A DNA stretch of 64,000 nucleotides from Candidatus Nanoarchaeia archaeon (GTDB lineage Archaea; Nanobdellota; Nanobdellia; Woesearchaeales; SKIA01). The stretch covers positions 1 through 64,000 of the forward strand of contig JANQNG010000065.1 in NCBI GenBank assembly GCA_028279685.1, given 5' to 3'. Positions 49,885 through 57,963 of the stretch are shown one piece after another. The notes under the pieces are model-generated. The model saw only the letters and a program-made list of their open reading frames with translations. It did not search any database and was not told the origin of the DNA. The translations under genes and the position numbers were made by a program. Numbering within the stretch: position 1 is the first letter of the stretch; the number at the start of each line of letters is the position of its first letter.

Positions 49885-50433
49885 TTAGAACGTTGCAATC
49901 TTGTCGAAGTGCTCTATTATGAACTGAGAAATAGAGAAATACGCTGCAACAAACAATGCCATATAGGTAATGCATAATGCCACAATCACCATCAACAGAT
50001 CTTCCTTATAGAGAATCATCCCGAGCTTCAATACCATACCATGCGATATGATCAATGCTACGGTGAGAACAATACCACCTAAAATACTGCCTATTGATGG
50101 AATAAGCCAGAGTATTGATGCTATCAAAAAGCCGAATGCTCCGAAAAAATATCCATAAGTTAATGCAGTCAATGCAGCAATAAAATCTTTCTTCCCTGTA
50201 AGAATTTTAAACGATATTTTAAGCAAAAATGCCATAAATAGCGTTGCTACAAAGAATAAGATAATCATCAATAGCGCAGTCAAAAAACCTTCTCCTGAAT
50301 AATTTCTCAGCATCAGCAATGATGCCACAGCCATCACAACAGAACCAAGCAACAATGTCAGTATGGTGTTTTTAAGAGACTTCTTTTTCGCAATAGCAAT
50401 TGCTCCCAATGGATCAAACAACAAATGGAACAT
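49885..50433 (-). CDS. YIP1-domain membrane protein
   Basis: 182 residues, five membrane helices. FHLLFDPLGAIAIAKKKS followed by TILTLLLGSVVMAVASLL, a central TGKKDFIAALTALTYGYF and FLIASILWLIPSIGSILGG, typical of archaeal and bacterial YIP1-domain proteins. The function is unknown outside eukaryotic vesicle traffic. The ATG at 50433 follows GGGGTGAAGTG; GTG two codons earlier is less likely. It lies downstream of trmB on the same strand, separated by a hairpin region. Confidence 0.8.
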   Translation of the reverse strand: MFHLLFDPLGAIAIAKKKSLKNTILTLLLGSVVMAVASLLMLRNYSGEGFLTALLMIILFFVATLFMAFLLKISFKILTGKKDFIAALTALTYGYFFGAFGFLIASILWLIPSIGSILGGIVLTVALIISHGMVLKLGMILYKEDLLMVIVALCITYMALFVAAYFSISQFIIEHFDKIATF

Positions 50434-50516
50434 AATCACTTCACCCCCTTATACTATTCCCAGAAGTCATCATATAAAAAAGTACTTAATTTGATTTCAT
50501 AAAGCCCAAGGAAAAT

Positions 50517-50536
50517 CCTCGGTAGGACACCGAGGC
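50517..50536 (-). terminator. Hairpin downstream of trmB
   Basis: On the plus strand CCTCGGT-AGGAC-ACCGAGG; the minus-strand transcript reads the same 7-bp GC-rich stem followed by ATTTTCC. It sits ~35 nt after the trmB stop and upstream of the YIP1 gene. It could be a terminator or a small structured RNA; no homolog is recognised. Confidence 0.45.
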
Positions 50537-50569
50537 TTCCAAGGGAAAAAGAGGTGAGTTAAAAAAGCT

Positions 50570-51367
50570 TCAGTGTTTGAGGGTCTTCATATTCTTCCAA
50601 GCCATGTTAAAGAGTTCTCTTAACGTGGATGCGAAGAAAGGTGTATTGACCCAAACGCCGACATCAAAACTAGGATGGATGTCTGTGTCATCATTGATCA
50701 TAAACAAGATCTCCTTGCCGTCAACAATACAGAATCTTGCCTTGATTTTATTGTCTGTTCGAATGTCAGCTAATTTCAAAAGCTTATCATCGAATTTTGC
50801 GCTTTCTTGTGTTACTATTTTGATATTGACTCCTCTATCAGCTGCTTTCTTTAAACTTCTTGAAAGAAATTCCGTTTTTCGTGTAAATCCTTCTGCAGTC
50901 GTCATTAAGACTATTTCTTTTTCTGCTTCTCGGATCATCAAATCCATCTGCGAATATGCATTGTTTCTATCTCTGAAGCTTCCTGAAACATCAGTAGGCT
51001 CAATTAATTCAACGCCTTTTGAATGTAAAAGATTGAGTTCTGTCAAGACTTCTGAACTTTTAAGCTCTTCCATTAATTTCGCTCTTTGTTCTGCTTCGTC
51101 TGAAATATTCTTCTTAACTCGCTCAAGCACCTCTTCAGGAGGAATAGCCACATATTTGATTGGCTTGCCGAGTTTCATAATGATAAAGCCTTTCTTTTCA
51201 AGGCTCTCAAGAACATCATATGATCGTGAACGCGGTACGTTTGCGATGTCGGACAACTCGCCCGCTGAGCTTACTCCTCTTGATAAAAGAGCTGTCCAAA
51301 TCTTTGCTTCATAGCTGTTTAGACCAAATTCTTTGAGTTTTTTTACGAATTGATTATCCACAATCAT
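50570..51367 (-). CDS. TrmB family sugar/metabolite-sensing transcription regulator
   Basis: 265 residues from the ATG at 51367. N-terminal winged helix KLKEFGLNSYEAKIWTALLS, RGVSSAGELSDIANVPRSRS and YDVLESLEKKGFIIMKLGKP, followed by the TrmB linker YVAIPPEEVLERVKKN. The C-terminal effector part contains IREAEKEIVLMTTAEG and KARFCIVDGKEILFMINDDT, a phospholipase-D-like fold used for ligand sensing. TrmB proteins switch sugar-related genes, but the target is not evident here. An 11-bp perfect inverted repeat (51397-51407 with 51440-51450) covers its promoter and may be its own operator. Confidence 0.88.
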   Translation of the reverse strand: MIVDNQFVKKLKEFGLNSYEAKIWTALLSRGVSSAGELSDIANVPRSRSYDVLESLEKKGFIIMKLGKPIKYVAIPPEEVLERVKKNISDEAEQRAKLMEELKSSEVLTELNLLHSKGVELIEPTDVSGSFRDRNNAYSQMDLMIREAEKEIVLMTTAEGFTRKTEFLSRSLKKAADRGVNIKIVTQESAKFDDKLLKLADIRTDNKIKARFCIVDGKEILFMINDDTDIHPSFDVGVWVNTPFFASTLRELFNMAWKNMKTLKH

Positions 51368-51396
51368 TTTTCCACCACTGTGTTGTGGAGAATTAT

Positions 51397-51450
51397 ACAT
51401 TATTTATAAATCTTTTGATTATGTATTCATTTTTAAGTGATAAATAATGT
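51397..51450. promoter_or_regulatory. Inverted repeat in the trmB divergent promoter
   Basis: ACATTATTTAT (51397-51407) and ATAAATAATGT (51440-51450), perfect 11-bp arms 32 bp apart. The left arm overlaps the minus-strand TATA box of trmB (around 51402-51410). Shared between trmB and the divergent membrane protein gene; probable operator for TrmB (inference). Confidence 0.5.
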
Positions 51451-51511
51451 GTTCTTCTTACGATAATATTTATAAATAAGTTCCTCTAAAATTGGCTTGA
51501 GAGGTGGTTTT

Positions 51512-52117
51512 TTGGCTTACAAAGAGCTTTCCAATTTTGTCTTGAAGGAAATGAGAAAGGGATTTGATGAAAAAGAAATCAGGAGTGCGTTGCTTGAAAA
51601 AAAACACGATCCCGAGCATGTTGATCATGCTATAGAACATGCTTCTTTACACCACCAGCACGAGAAAATAGCCATGTTTTCAGGAGTTGCTATTGTGTTT
51701 ATCGCTGCAGTAATCGCTGCTCTCGTCGGAAGTTCTTGGCTTTTTAGTGGAGACAACAGCATGTCCAATGTGAGCGGCATAGCACTCAAAACACCAGATC
51801 CTGAAACGATTTGCAGCAAATATACCTCTCTTGCAAAAAAAACCTTTTGTGAACAAACATTGAAGCGATCTTCTTCCACCATCAAGCAAGAAATAATATT
51901 TGAGGAAACTGTGAAAAAAGCGACCTTATCTGGTGACAAAAGCCTCTGTGAGGCTATTGAAGACACTGCAAGAAAAGAGTTTTGTCTCAAAACTGCAGAA
52001 GAGGAAGAAATCGATAAAACTCTTGAAAATGCCATCTTATCAGGAGAACAATCAGCCTGTAGCGAAATCCAGAATGTAGCTAAAAAGGCTTTCTGCTTAC
52101 AAGTTCTAGGAAACTAA
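51512..52117 (+). CDS. Single-pass membrane protein with Cys-paired tail, 201 aa
   Basis: The TTG at 51512 follows GAGGTGG by 5 nt, the best start; five further codons upstream are in frame but lack a site. An N-terminal helical domain (SNFVLKEMRKGFDEKEIRSA, LLEKKHDPEHVDHAIEHAS) resembles the head of the 15.6-kb protein. One membrane helix (IAMFSGVAIVFIAAVIAALVG) precedes an external helical tail with Cys in pairs: ICSKY..FCEQTL, SLCEAI..FCLKTA, SACSEI..FCLQVL. Each repeat is about 45 residues and likely a disulfide-linked helical hairpin. Divergent from trmB. Function unknown. Confidence 0.65.
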   Translation: MAYKELSNFVLKEMRKGFDEKEIRSALLEKKHDPEHVDHAIEHASLHHQHEKIAMFSGVAIVFIAAVIAALVGSSWLFSGDNSMSNVSGIALKTPDPETICSKYTSLAKKTFCEQTLKRSSSTIKQEIIFEETVKKATLSGDKSLCEAIEDTARKEFCLKTAEEEEIDKTLENAILSGEQSACSEIQNVAKKAFCLQVLGN

Positions 52118-52301
52118 CTGCCAAAGAACATTGAATAAAACTCGTTTATCTCCCTATTGCCTCGAACTATCAAATTCTGTATCCTCAACGTTCTCTGAGA
52201 GAATTTTGCCTGATTTTCGCAAAATACCCTTCACTATAGAAAAAAATTCTATATACTGAATGACAATTAATTTTATAAATCGGAAAAGCCGAAAAAGTCT
52301 T

Positions 52302-52631
52302 ATGAAGCGAGGTAGGCCTACCCGGTCAGCAATTAGGCAGAATATGGTAGAAATTCTCTTCCACCTAGGCAGCGCCTATGGCTATGAAATATATAAAATC
52401 TACAAAGAATGCTTTGATCCTGTGACACTGAGAGTGATGTATTATCATTTGAAGAAAGGAATCTCTTTAGGTGAGTTCAAAAAAGAAGAAGTAAAAGTAG
52501 AAAAAGGAAATTATTCTTGGGGTACAACTGTAGAAAAGATCTATTATTCTCTAGGGCCTTCTGCAAAAGCACAAGGAAGCGAACAAATAAAAGAAGCTGT
52601 GGAAAAATATAAGCAGAAAAAGAGTGATTAA
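52302..52631 (+). CDS. Small wHTH (PadR-like) protein, 109 aa
   Basis: The ATG at 52302 is ~28 nt after TTTTATAAAT and starts MKRGRPTRSAIRQNMVEILF, then HLGSAYGYEIYKIYKECFDP and VTLRVMYYHLKKGISLGEFK. The helix-turn-helix plus a beta wing (KVEKGNYSWGTTVEKIYYSL) resembles PadR-type or other small winged-helix regulators. Fourteen upstream codons in frame are rejected because of the promoter position. A dyad TATAGAA-N5-TTCTATA at 52238-52256 lies upstream of the TATA box and could be an operator. Confidence 0.68.
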   Translation: MKRGRPTRSAIRQNMVEILFHLGSAYGYEIYKIYKECFDPVTLRVMYYHLKKGISLGEFKKEEVKVEKGNYSWGTTVEKIYYSLGPSAKAQGSEQIKEAVEKYKQKKSD

Positions 52632-52701
52632 TATGGCTTTTTCTGGAAGTTGGAAATAAAAAGCAAAAGATAAATTCATCTATAAATTCAAACCGATGAA
52701 A

Positions 52702-53067
52702 TTAACTGATGTTCCTAAAAAAAGAAGTGTTGTTCTCTAACTCTTTGGCATCATATAGAAAAATAGGTTCTCTGAGTTCAAACATGTTATTGACTGGAGG
52801 TGGAATTGTCCAGTTATTTTTTACCATAGGCACTATTTTTTTCACAGAATAAGATAGTAATCTAGCAGCCACAAATCCTACATATAATTTAGCACCCATA
52901 GAAGATGCTATGTTATAACTTTCCGCAGTCCAAGGGCCTTTCATGAATGCAAAAGAGGGAAAAAACGATATTAATGACAAACTTGTAAAATATGCTGCTT
53001 CCCAAAAGATTTTTTTGCCTATTTTCACGCTATAATGCATAAAATCGTCTAATGTATACTTCTTCAT
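52702..53067 (-). CDS. Small membrane protein downstream of DNA polymerase D
   Basis: 121 residues. One or two hydrophobic stretches (FWEAAYFTSLSLISFFPSFA, KLYVGFVAARLLSYSV) with a basic C-terminal half. No family recognised. Its ATG directly follows the DP2 stop (TAAATG), so it is the last gene of the orc1-DP1-DP2 unit and probably expressed at low level by coupling. Why a membrane protein is tied to replication genes is unclear. Confidence 0.6.
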   Translation of the reverse strand: MKKYTLDDFMHYSVKIGKKIFWEAAYFTSLSLISFFPSFAFMKGPWTAESYNIASSMGAKLYVGFVAARLLSYSVKKIVPMVKNNWTIPPPVNNMFELREPIFLYDAKELENNTSFFRNIS

Positions 53068-56000
53068 TTAAAACCACTTCGCCATGCTTTCTTGCTTTTC
53101 TGGATCTCTTCCAAATACCTGATCTACTCTTTCCTGTAATAAATTCAATGCTTCAGTAAGATATGATCCTACGCTGTATTTCTTTGCTAAATCTATACTT
53201 GGTTGAAGATATTTTATGATGCTTCCTTGACTTATGGTAAAAATCAGTTTGCCACCACACTTTGTGCAGTGTCCTCTGAGAGGAACTCTTCTATATTTGG
53301 CATTGCAGCCAACACAACGTAATTGTTGAGTTGAAAATTTCCTTAAGTTACCCATAGTATCTCGTATAAAATGCTTCTGAATGATTAGCTTTGCAACACC
53401 ACCTTCATCGACAGCATCAATTTGTTCAGCAACTTCCATTTGTGCAGCTATTTTCTCTGGAACACTTGGCAATATCTTATAAGCGCTGCATTGCACCCCT
53501 CTGTTGATATCATCAGTATCATGAGTAAATCCTAACCCTTCAAATTGTGCAGACTCCCCAAGCACATCCCCGACGATATGCATTTTGAAATCCCATGGTT
53601 TCTTGTATTCAGAACACGCTTCGTAAAACTCCAAAGGATATACCCAAGGAATATCAATATCGAATGCCATATCATCAACTTCTGAAGGAGTTACCACAGA
53701 TGTTAATACAAGTGGTGTATCCATAGTGGAACCTCTTGAGCTTGGTAAATACTTTTGAGAAAAATTAAGAAAACAATCCATCAACAAAAACATACAAGAT
53801 TCATCACCGTCGCATTGTTTTGTCAAGATAGAATTTGCAACAATCTCATTTCCGCTCACATTGAGGCAATACGTCTCTTGTTCAGGAATCTCTTCAATAG
53901 ATATGATTTCATCATAAACGTAATTTTCATCGAGTTTTTGAGCAATTCTTTTTGCGTTTCTATTCTTTAACAAATAATCAAGAATTTTTTTCTTTTTTGA
54001 AGATATGAATCCAACATATTTCGCAAATTTTCGCACAAAAATACTTTGTACTATTCCCTTTGTAACAGTAAATCTAGGAACACTTCTGTTTTTCGACTCA
54101 TAGAATGCTCTTATTTTTTGTCCAGGATAAGAAGTATATGTGTAATTTTTAACAAAAATACCTATTTGACCAAAAACAAAATCCATATCTTTAAGCAACC
54201 CTTTACTCACTGTGTCAAATGATACTCTAATATCAGATTTGCTTACAGAGCCATCACCTTCAAAATATCCTGAAAGTAAGTGACCTAATTTTTCATTTGG
54301 TAGGTTTAAGAACAATGATGGTAATCTTTTTTCATAAGCAGAACTGCCACACCCCAATATTTTCGTAAATAAATGATAAATAATTCTGCTTGAATACGTT
54401 AATCTATCTTCTTTGTTCTCTGTTGTTTTCAGTCCGAATATTATTTTCATGTGTTTTTTCACAAACACTCTTATTTCTTTGTTTTCTGCAGCTATATACA
54501 TCTGATAAAGCATGCCTTTGACCTTTCTGGAATATCCTTCAGCAACATAGAGCCCTATCAACTGTAAAAACTCTTTTGTTAGCATTATTTCAGAAGGTAT
54601 TTGCACATGATCTCTTTTAGCACTTAAAAAAAGTCTTTTTTTATCTATTTTTATCTTGTCTTCTTCAAGAAACTTAACAAAAGAAATAGGAAAAGAGTCT
54701 CTGTTATTGAAATTTCTGAAATCTGAAACTTTGAAGTGTTTTTTTGCTTTCTTTTTTATTACATCATAATTATTTAATGATTTTAATCCTTTGACCATCA
54801 CCCACTCTTCTTTTGAGAATAGCTCTATGAGATCTAATCTTTTGATGTTGTTTTTTAGAATTTTAATATTATAAGGTATTGCTAAAGAATCTCCTATCAT
54901 TAAGTTTTCAGCGACAACCACTTTTCTTTTTTCTGAGAATTTTATGTGTTTGTGATTTTTTGTGGTTTTTAATACTCTTCCTAATTTAGTTTTTATTTTC
55001 AGCATTGGTTGTGGTGAATGTTTTGTGAAATTATTAACAGAAACTATTTCTTTCCCCGAAAAGGTCTTAATATTCTTAACTTTCACTTCTTTAGTTCCGT
55101 AATCATCAACAACATCCTCTGGATGTAAAGATTCAACAACACTTCCTATTTTTTTAATCTGCCATTTGTCTTTTGCAAACAAAGGTATGTATGTATTAAA
55201 ATCAAAACAATCACGCCTCATAGCAGCATGCATATAAGGGTGACAGAAAAAACCTTGTGTCTTCGTGAAGCCTATTATTCTAAAAAGCGATCCTGCTGAA
55301 GTGTGTGGTGCTAATCCAATAATAAGATGTCCCACTAAATCTTTTTTTGTCTTTAAATCATAGAACTTTTTTCGTTTGTAAAGCTTCACTAATAATTCGT
55401 CAATAAAATTTGCAACTTTGAAAAGGAATTCGTCTGCTGGCTGATCAAGCGCCTCTGGAGAACAAGGCAACAGCAAATCTTGCGGTAAAAGCTCAAGCAC
55501 TTGATTGTCATCTTCAATTTGTTTTCCATGAATATCTTTTTCATATCCTAGCTCCTTGAGCTTTTCTATGCTTGTACCTATTTCTTTGGGTTTGAAATGC
55601 GTGATAGGAACCTCAGAAGCATCATATCTGCACGTTCCATCTTTATTAACATTAACACCGTGTTTTGCACGAAGAATGCCCTTCACAAGATGTTCGCAAT
55701 AATGTTCCGCATTAGACGTTCCTCTAATACCTTTTACAAGATCTGGTACGATAGCTTCATTAAGTACTTTAACAGCATCGTCAAAATAATGTTGGATTGG
55801 AAGTCCCATAATTTCGTGCGATGCTTTGTCTTTGCTATATTTCTCGAACTCATCAGATGCAACATCAATAAGTTTATCTCCTGTTCTTTCATCCATAGGA
55901 TAAATAGTGAATGTGTCTGTCTTGGGGTTATAATATTGGTGGAAATCTGCTGTAACTCTCCCAACTTCCAACGCTGCTTGAAAACTTCTTAGTCTTCCTC

Positions 56001-57963
56001 CTTCCTCGCCCACAGGAAAAAGCACATGCGGACTTCCTCTTAACTCTCTGGGTTTTGCTTTTTCAGGACGGGCCATTCTACTGCCGATAAAAATTCCTGC
56101 CTTGTCTCTTTGTTTGACGTTAAGAAATTTATTCAACAACACTAACACATCTTTTTCTTCAGAAGGGTTGATCTCTTGTATAATATTCTTTAAATATTCC
56201 TCATCAGAAAGATTGAAAAGTTTGTTGAAAACAATGAATTCATCTTTCTCTAAAACAACAAACTCATTATTGACAAACATATGAGGTACTGCAAGTCTCT
56301 CAAGAATATTTTTGGCATTAGACTTTGGTAAAACTATTTTGCCATCTTCAATCGTTGCTTTACTGAGCCAAGACAGTAAAGTAAGCAGCTGTTCTCTTGT
56401 GATTTGCGTCCAGTAATACGTAAATTTTGGATGTAATGGTGTGTCTGCTCCCTTTGCAAGACGAAATGCTTCTGAAGGATTTGGCTTTTCACATAATGGA
56501 GAATCTAGCAATACATTCAATCTCTGCAAAGGCATATCAAGAAAATCAGCATATTGTTTTCGCTCTTTGCTTTTAGTTTTCTCTTGAAGATTTTTTTCTA
56601 GTTCTTGAACCCACCATTCTTCACAGTAACCTGGCGGAATAAGTTTATGCGCTCTATTAAGAAAATCTCCGTAACTAAAAAGAATATCCCCTGCATAGAG
56701 CACTCTTATAATATCTTTTTTCAACAATTTTGCTTGTTTTTCTGTTTTAACAGACACAACAGCACCATTTTTGAGTTTCACCACAGGCCCTTCAACAGTA
56801 CTGCACATAGTGATAGCAGCACCTTTACTTGGACGCTCCACTTTTAATTGTGTTGCCGTAGCAATAAATCCTCCTAAGATTTGCGACGTTGCAGGGTGTA
56901 TTGATGCTGCACTATAGCCTGAAACTCTTGATCTTCCATAACGGAGCCTAAATGATCCCCTTCTTAGAGGATGCCCAAAGACAGGCCTGCCTGCAACAAG
57001 ATCTGCAATATAGGTATAATCTGGTGTTATGTTAATCGTTTCATCTTTAGCTTTCTCACCATGTGCTTTTGCTTTTTTCTGAATCTGTAAATACTCTTCA
57101 AGAAAATCCCAATCATCCATATCAAAATCTTTTCCCCATTTCGATAATTGTTTCCATAATTTTGGTGCTTTCAAAGGAATACAAGAAGAATGAATCAGAC
57201 AATACCCTGAACGAAGAAAATTAGTTTTGATTCTTGAAAGATTTTTGTAATTACTCACCTCTATTTTTTCTGAAGGATCTCCTGCAATTTCAATAGGGAT
57301 GTGTTCTGCAAGAAACAATGTTTCTTCCTCTGATGGAACATATTGTAAGTTTGTGATACGTTCATGATAGTCCATGATTTCATAACGGCATCTTTGGATT
57401 TCTTCAGGTGTCGGATCATACTTTGCATAACCTAATTTTTTTCTCACATAATCTGCGATCAGTACAGATACTGATGCGGCAGTACCTCCTGCATTCCTTA
57501 TAGGCCCTGAAAAATTCATTCTGAAAAATTCCCCGTCACGATCTAGCCGAGGAAGAATCTCCAGATCAACGAATCCTTCTAGTGGTGCAGATACAACACC
57601 CACAGTAACATAGGCAAATCCTGTTCTAATACCGACTTCTATTGCTTCTTTTTTGTCTTTGAACGTACAATACTTTTCTTGAGCAATTTCCAACGCGATC
57701 TGAAACCCAACTCTCCAATCAAGCACTCCGTATTTCTTTTCAAGCTCAATAATTCTCTCTGTAGCACCAGATCCTTTAATCTGAGGTGCAACAACAGAGA
57801 TAAGACCGATTACACGCTCTGCCATATTCTTAGCAAGTTGCGTTTCAACCTGATCAGAAGGATCATATCCTGCTGCCTTTGCTTTACTAGCAAGAGCGTG
57901 TACTGACTGACATTGCCTATTAAGATCATCGAAGTACTTTGTAATTCGCTCACTACTTTTCAT
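53068..57963 (-). CDS. polC: DNA polymerase D large subunit (DP2) with intein
   Basis: 1631 codons encode a 1166-residue DP2 after removal of a 465-residue intein. Extein landmarks: LDWRVGFQIALEIAQEKYCT, FRMNFSGPIRNAGGTAASVS, GRPVFGHPLRRGSFRLRYGR, GCNAKYRRVPLRGHCTKCGG (zinc site near the C terminus), and the catalytic HPYMHAAMRRD joined to CDGDESCMFLLMDC after splicing, which holds the acidic active-site residues. DP2 is the catalytic subunit of archaeal PolD and works with DP1 and PCNA. The gene overlaps DP1 by 1 nt. Confidence 0.97.
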   Translation of the reverse strand: MKSSERITKYFDDLNRQCQSVHALASKAKAAGYDPSDQVETQLAKNMAERVIGLISVVAPQIKGSGATERIIELEKKYGVLDWRVGFQIALEIAQEKYCTFKDKKEAIEVGIRTGFAYVTVGVVSAPLEGFVDLEILPRLDRDGEFFRMNFSGPIRNAGGTAASVSVLIADYVRKKLGYAKYDPTPEEIQRCRYEIMDYHERITNLQYVPSEEETLFLAEHIPIEIAGDPSEKIEVSNYKNLSRIKTNFLRSGYCLIHSSCIPLKAPKLWKQLSKWGKDFDMDDWDFLEEYLQIQKKAKAHGEKAKDETINITPDYTYIADLVAGRPVFGHPLRRGSFRLRYGRSRVSGYSAASIHPATSQILGGFIATATQLKVERPSKGAAITMCSTVEGPVVKLKNGAVVSVKTEKQAKLLKKDIIRVLYAGDILFSYGDFLNRAHKLIPPGYCEEWWVQELEKNLQEKTKSKERKQYADFLDMPLQRLNVLLDSPLCEKPNPSEAFRLAKGADTPLHPKFTYYWTQITREQLLTLLSWLSKATIEDGKIVLPKSNAKNILERLAVPHMFVNNEFVVLEKDEFIVFNKLFNLSDEEYLKNIIQEINPSEEKDVLVLLNKFLNVKQRDKAGIFIGSRMARPEKAKPRELRGSPHVLFPVGEEGGRLRSFQAALEVGRVTADFHQYYNPKTDTFTIYPMDERTGDKLIDVASDEFEKYSKDKASHEIMGLPIQHYFDDAVKVLNEAIVPDLVKGIRGTSNAEHYCEHLVKGILRAKHGVNVNKDGTCRYDASEVPITHFKPKEIGTSIEKLKELGYEKDIHGKQIEDDNQVLELLPQDLLLPCSPEALDQPADEFLFKVANFIDELLVKLYKRKKFYDLKTKKDLVGHLIIGLAPHTSAGSLFRIIGFTKTQGFFCHPYMHAAMRRDCFDFNTYIPLFAKDKWQIKKIGSVVESLHPEDVVDDYGTKEVKVKNIKTFSGKEIVSVNNFTKHSPQPMLKIKTKLGRVLKTTKNHKHIKFSEKRKVVVAENLMIGDSLAIPYNIKILKNNIKRLDLIELFSKEEWVMVKGLKSLNNYDVIKKKAKKHFKVSDFRNFNNRDSFPISFVKFLEEDKIKIDKKRLFLSAKRDHVQIPSEIMLTKEFLQLIGLYVAEGYSRKVKGMLYQMYIAAENKEIRVFVKKHMKIIFGLKTTENKEDRLTYSSRIIYHLFTKILGCGSSAYEKRLPSLFLNLPNEKLGHLLSGYFEGDGSVSKSDIRVSFDTVSKGLLKDMDFVFGQIGIFVKNYTYTSYPGQKIRAFYESKNRSVPRFTVTKGIVQSIFVRKFAKYVGFISSKKKKILDYLLKNRNAKRIAQKLDENYVYDEIISIEEIPEQETYCLNVSGNEIVANSILTKQCDGDESCMFLLMDCFLNFSQKYLPSSRGSTMDTPLVLTSVVTPSEVDDMAFDIDIPWVYPLEFYEACSEYKKPWDFKMHIVGDVLGESAQFEGLGFTHDTDDINRGVQCSAYKILPSVPEKIAAQMEVAEQIDAVDEGGVAKLIIQKHFIRDTMGNLRKFSTQQLRCVGCNAKYRRVPLRGHCTKCGGKLIFTISQGSIIKYLQPSIDLAKKYSVGSYLTEALNLLQERVDQVFGRDPEKQESMAKWF
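53815..55209 (-). mobile_element. Intein with LAGLIDADG homing endonuclease in DP2
   Basis: 465 codons, residues 919-1383 of the precursor, inserted between RRD and CDGDES at the PolII site used by inteins in other archaeal DP2 genes. Block A starts CFDFNTYIPLF; block B contains LKTTKNHKHIKF. The endonuclease has two LAGLIDADG-type motifs, LIGLYVAEGY and LLSGYFEGDGS. The C-terminal splice site reads SILTKQ then C: the last residue is Gln rather than the usual Asn, and Lys replaces the penultimate His. PolII inteins of Pyrococcus are also known to end in Gln, so splicing is still plausible. Confidence 0.93.
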
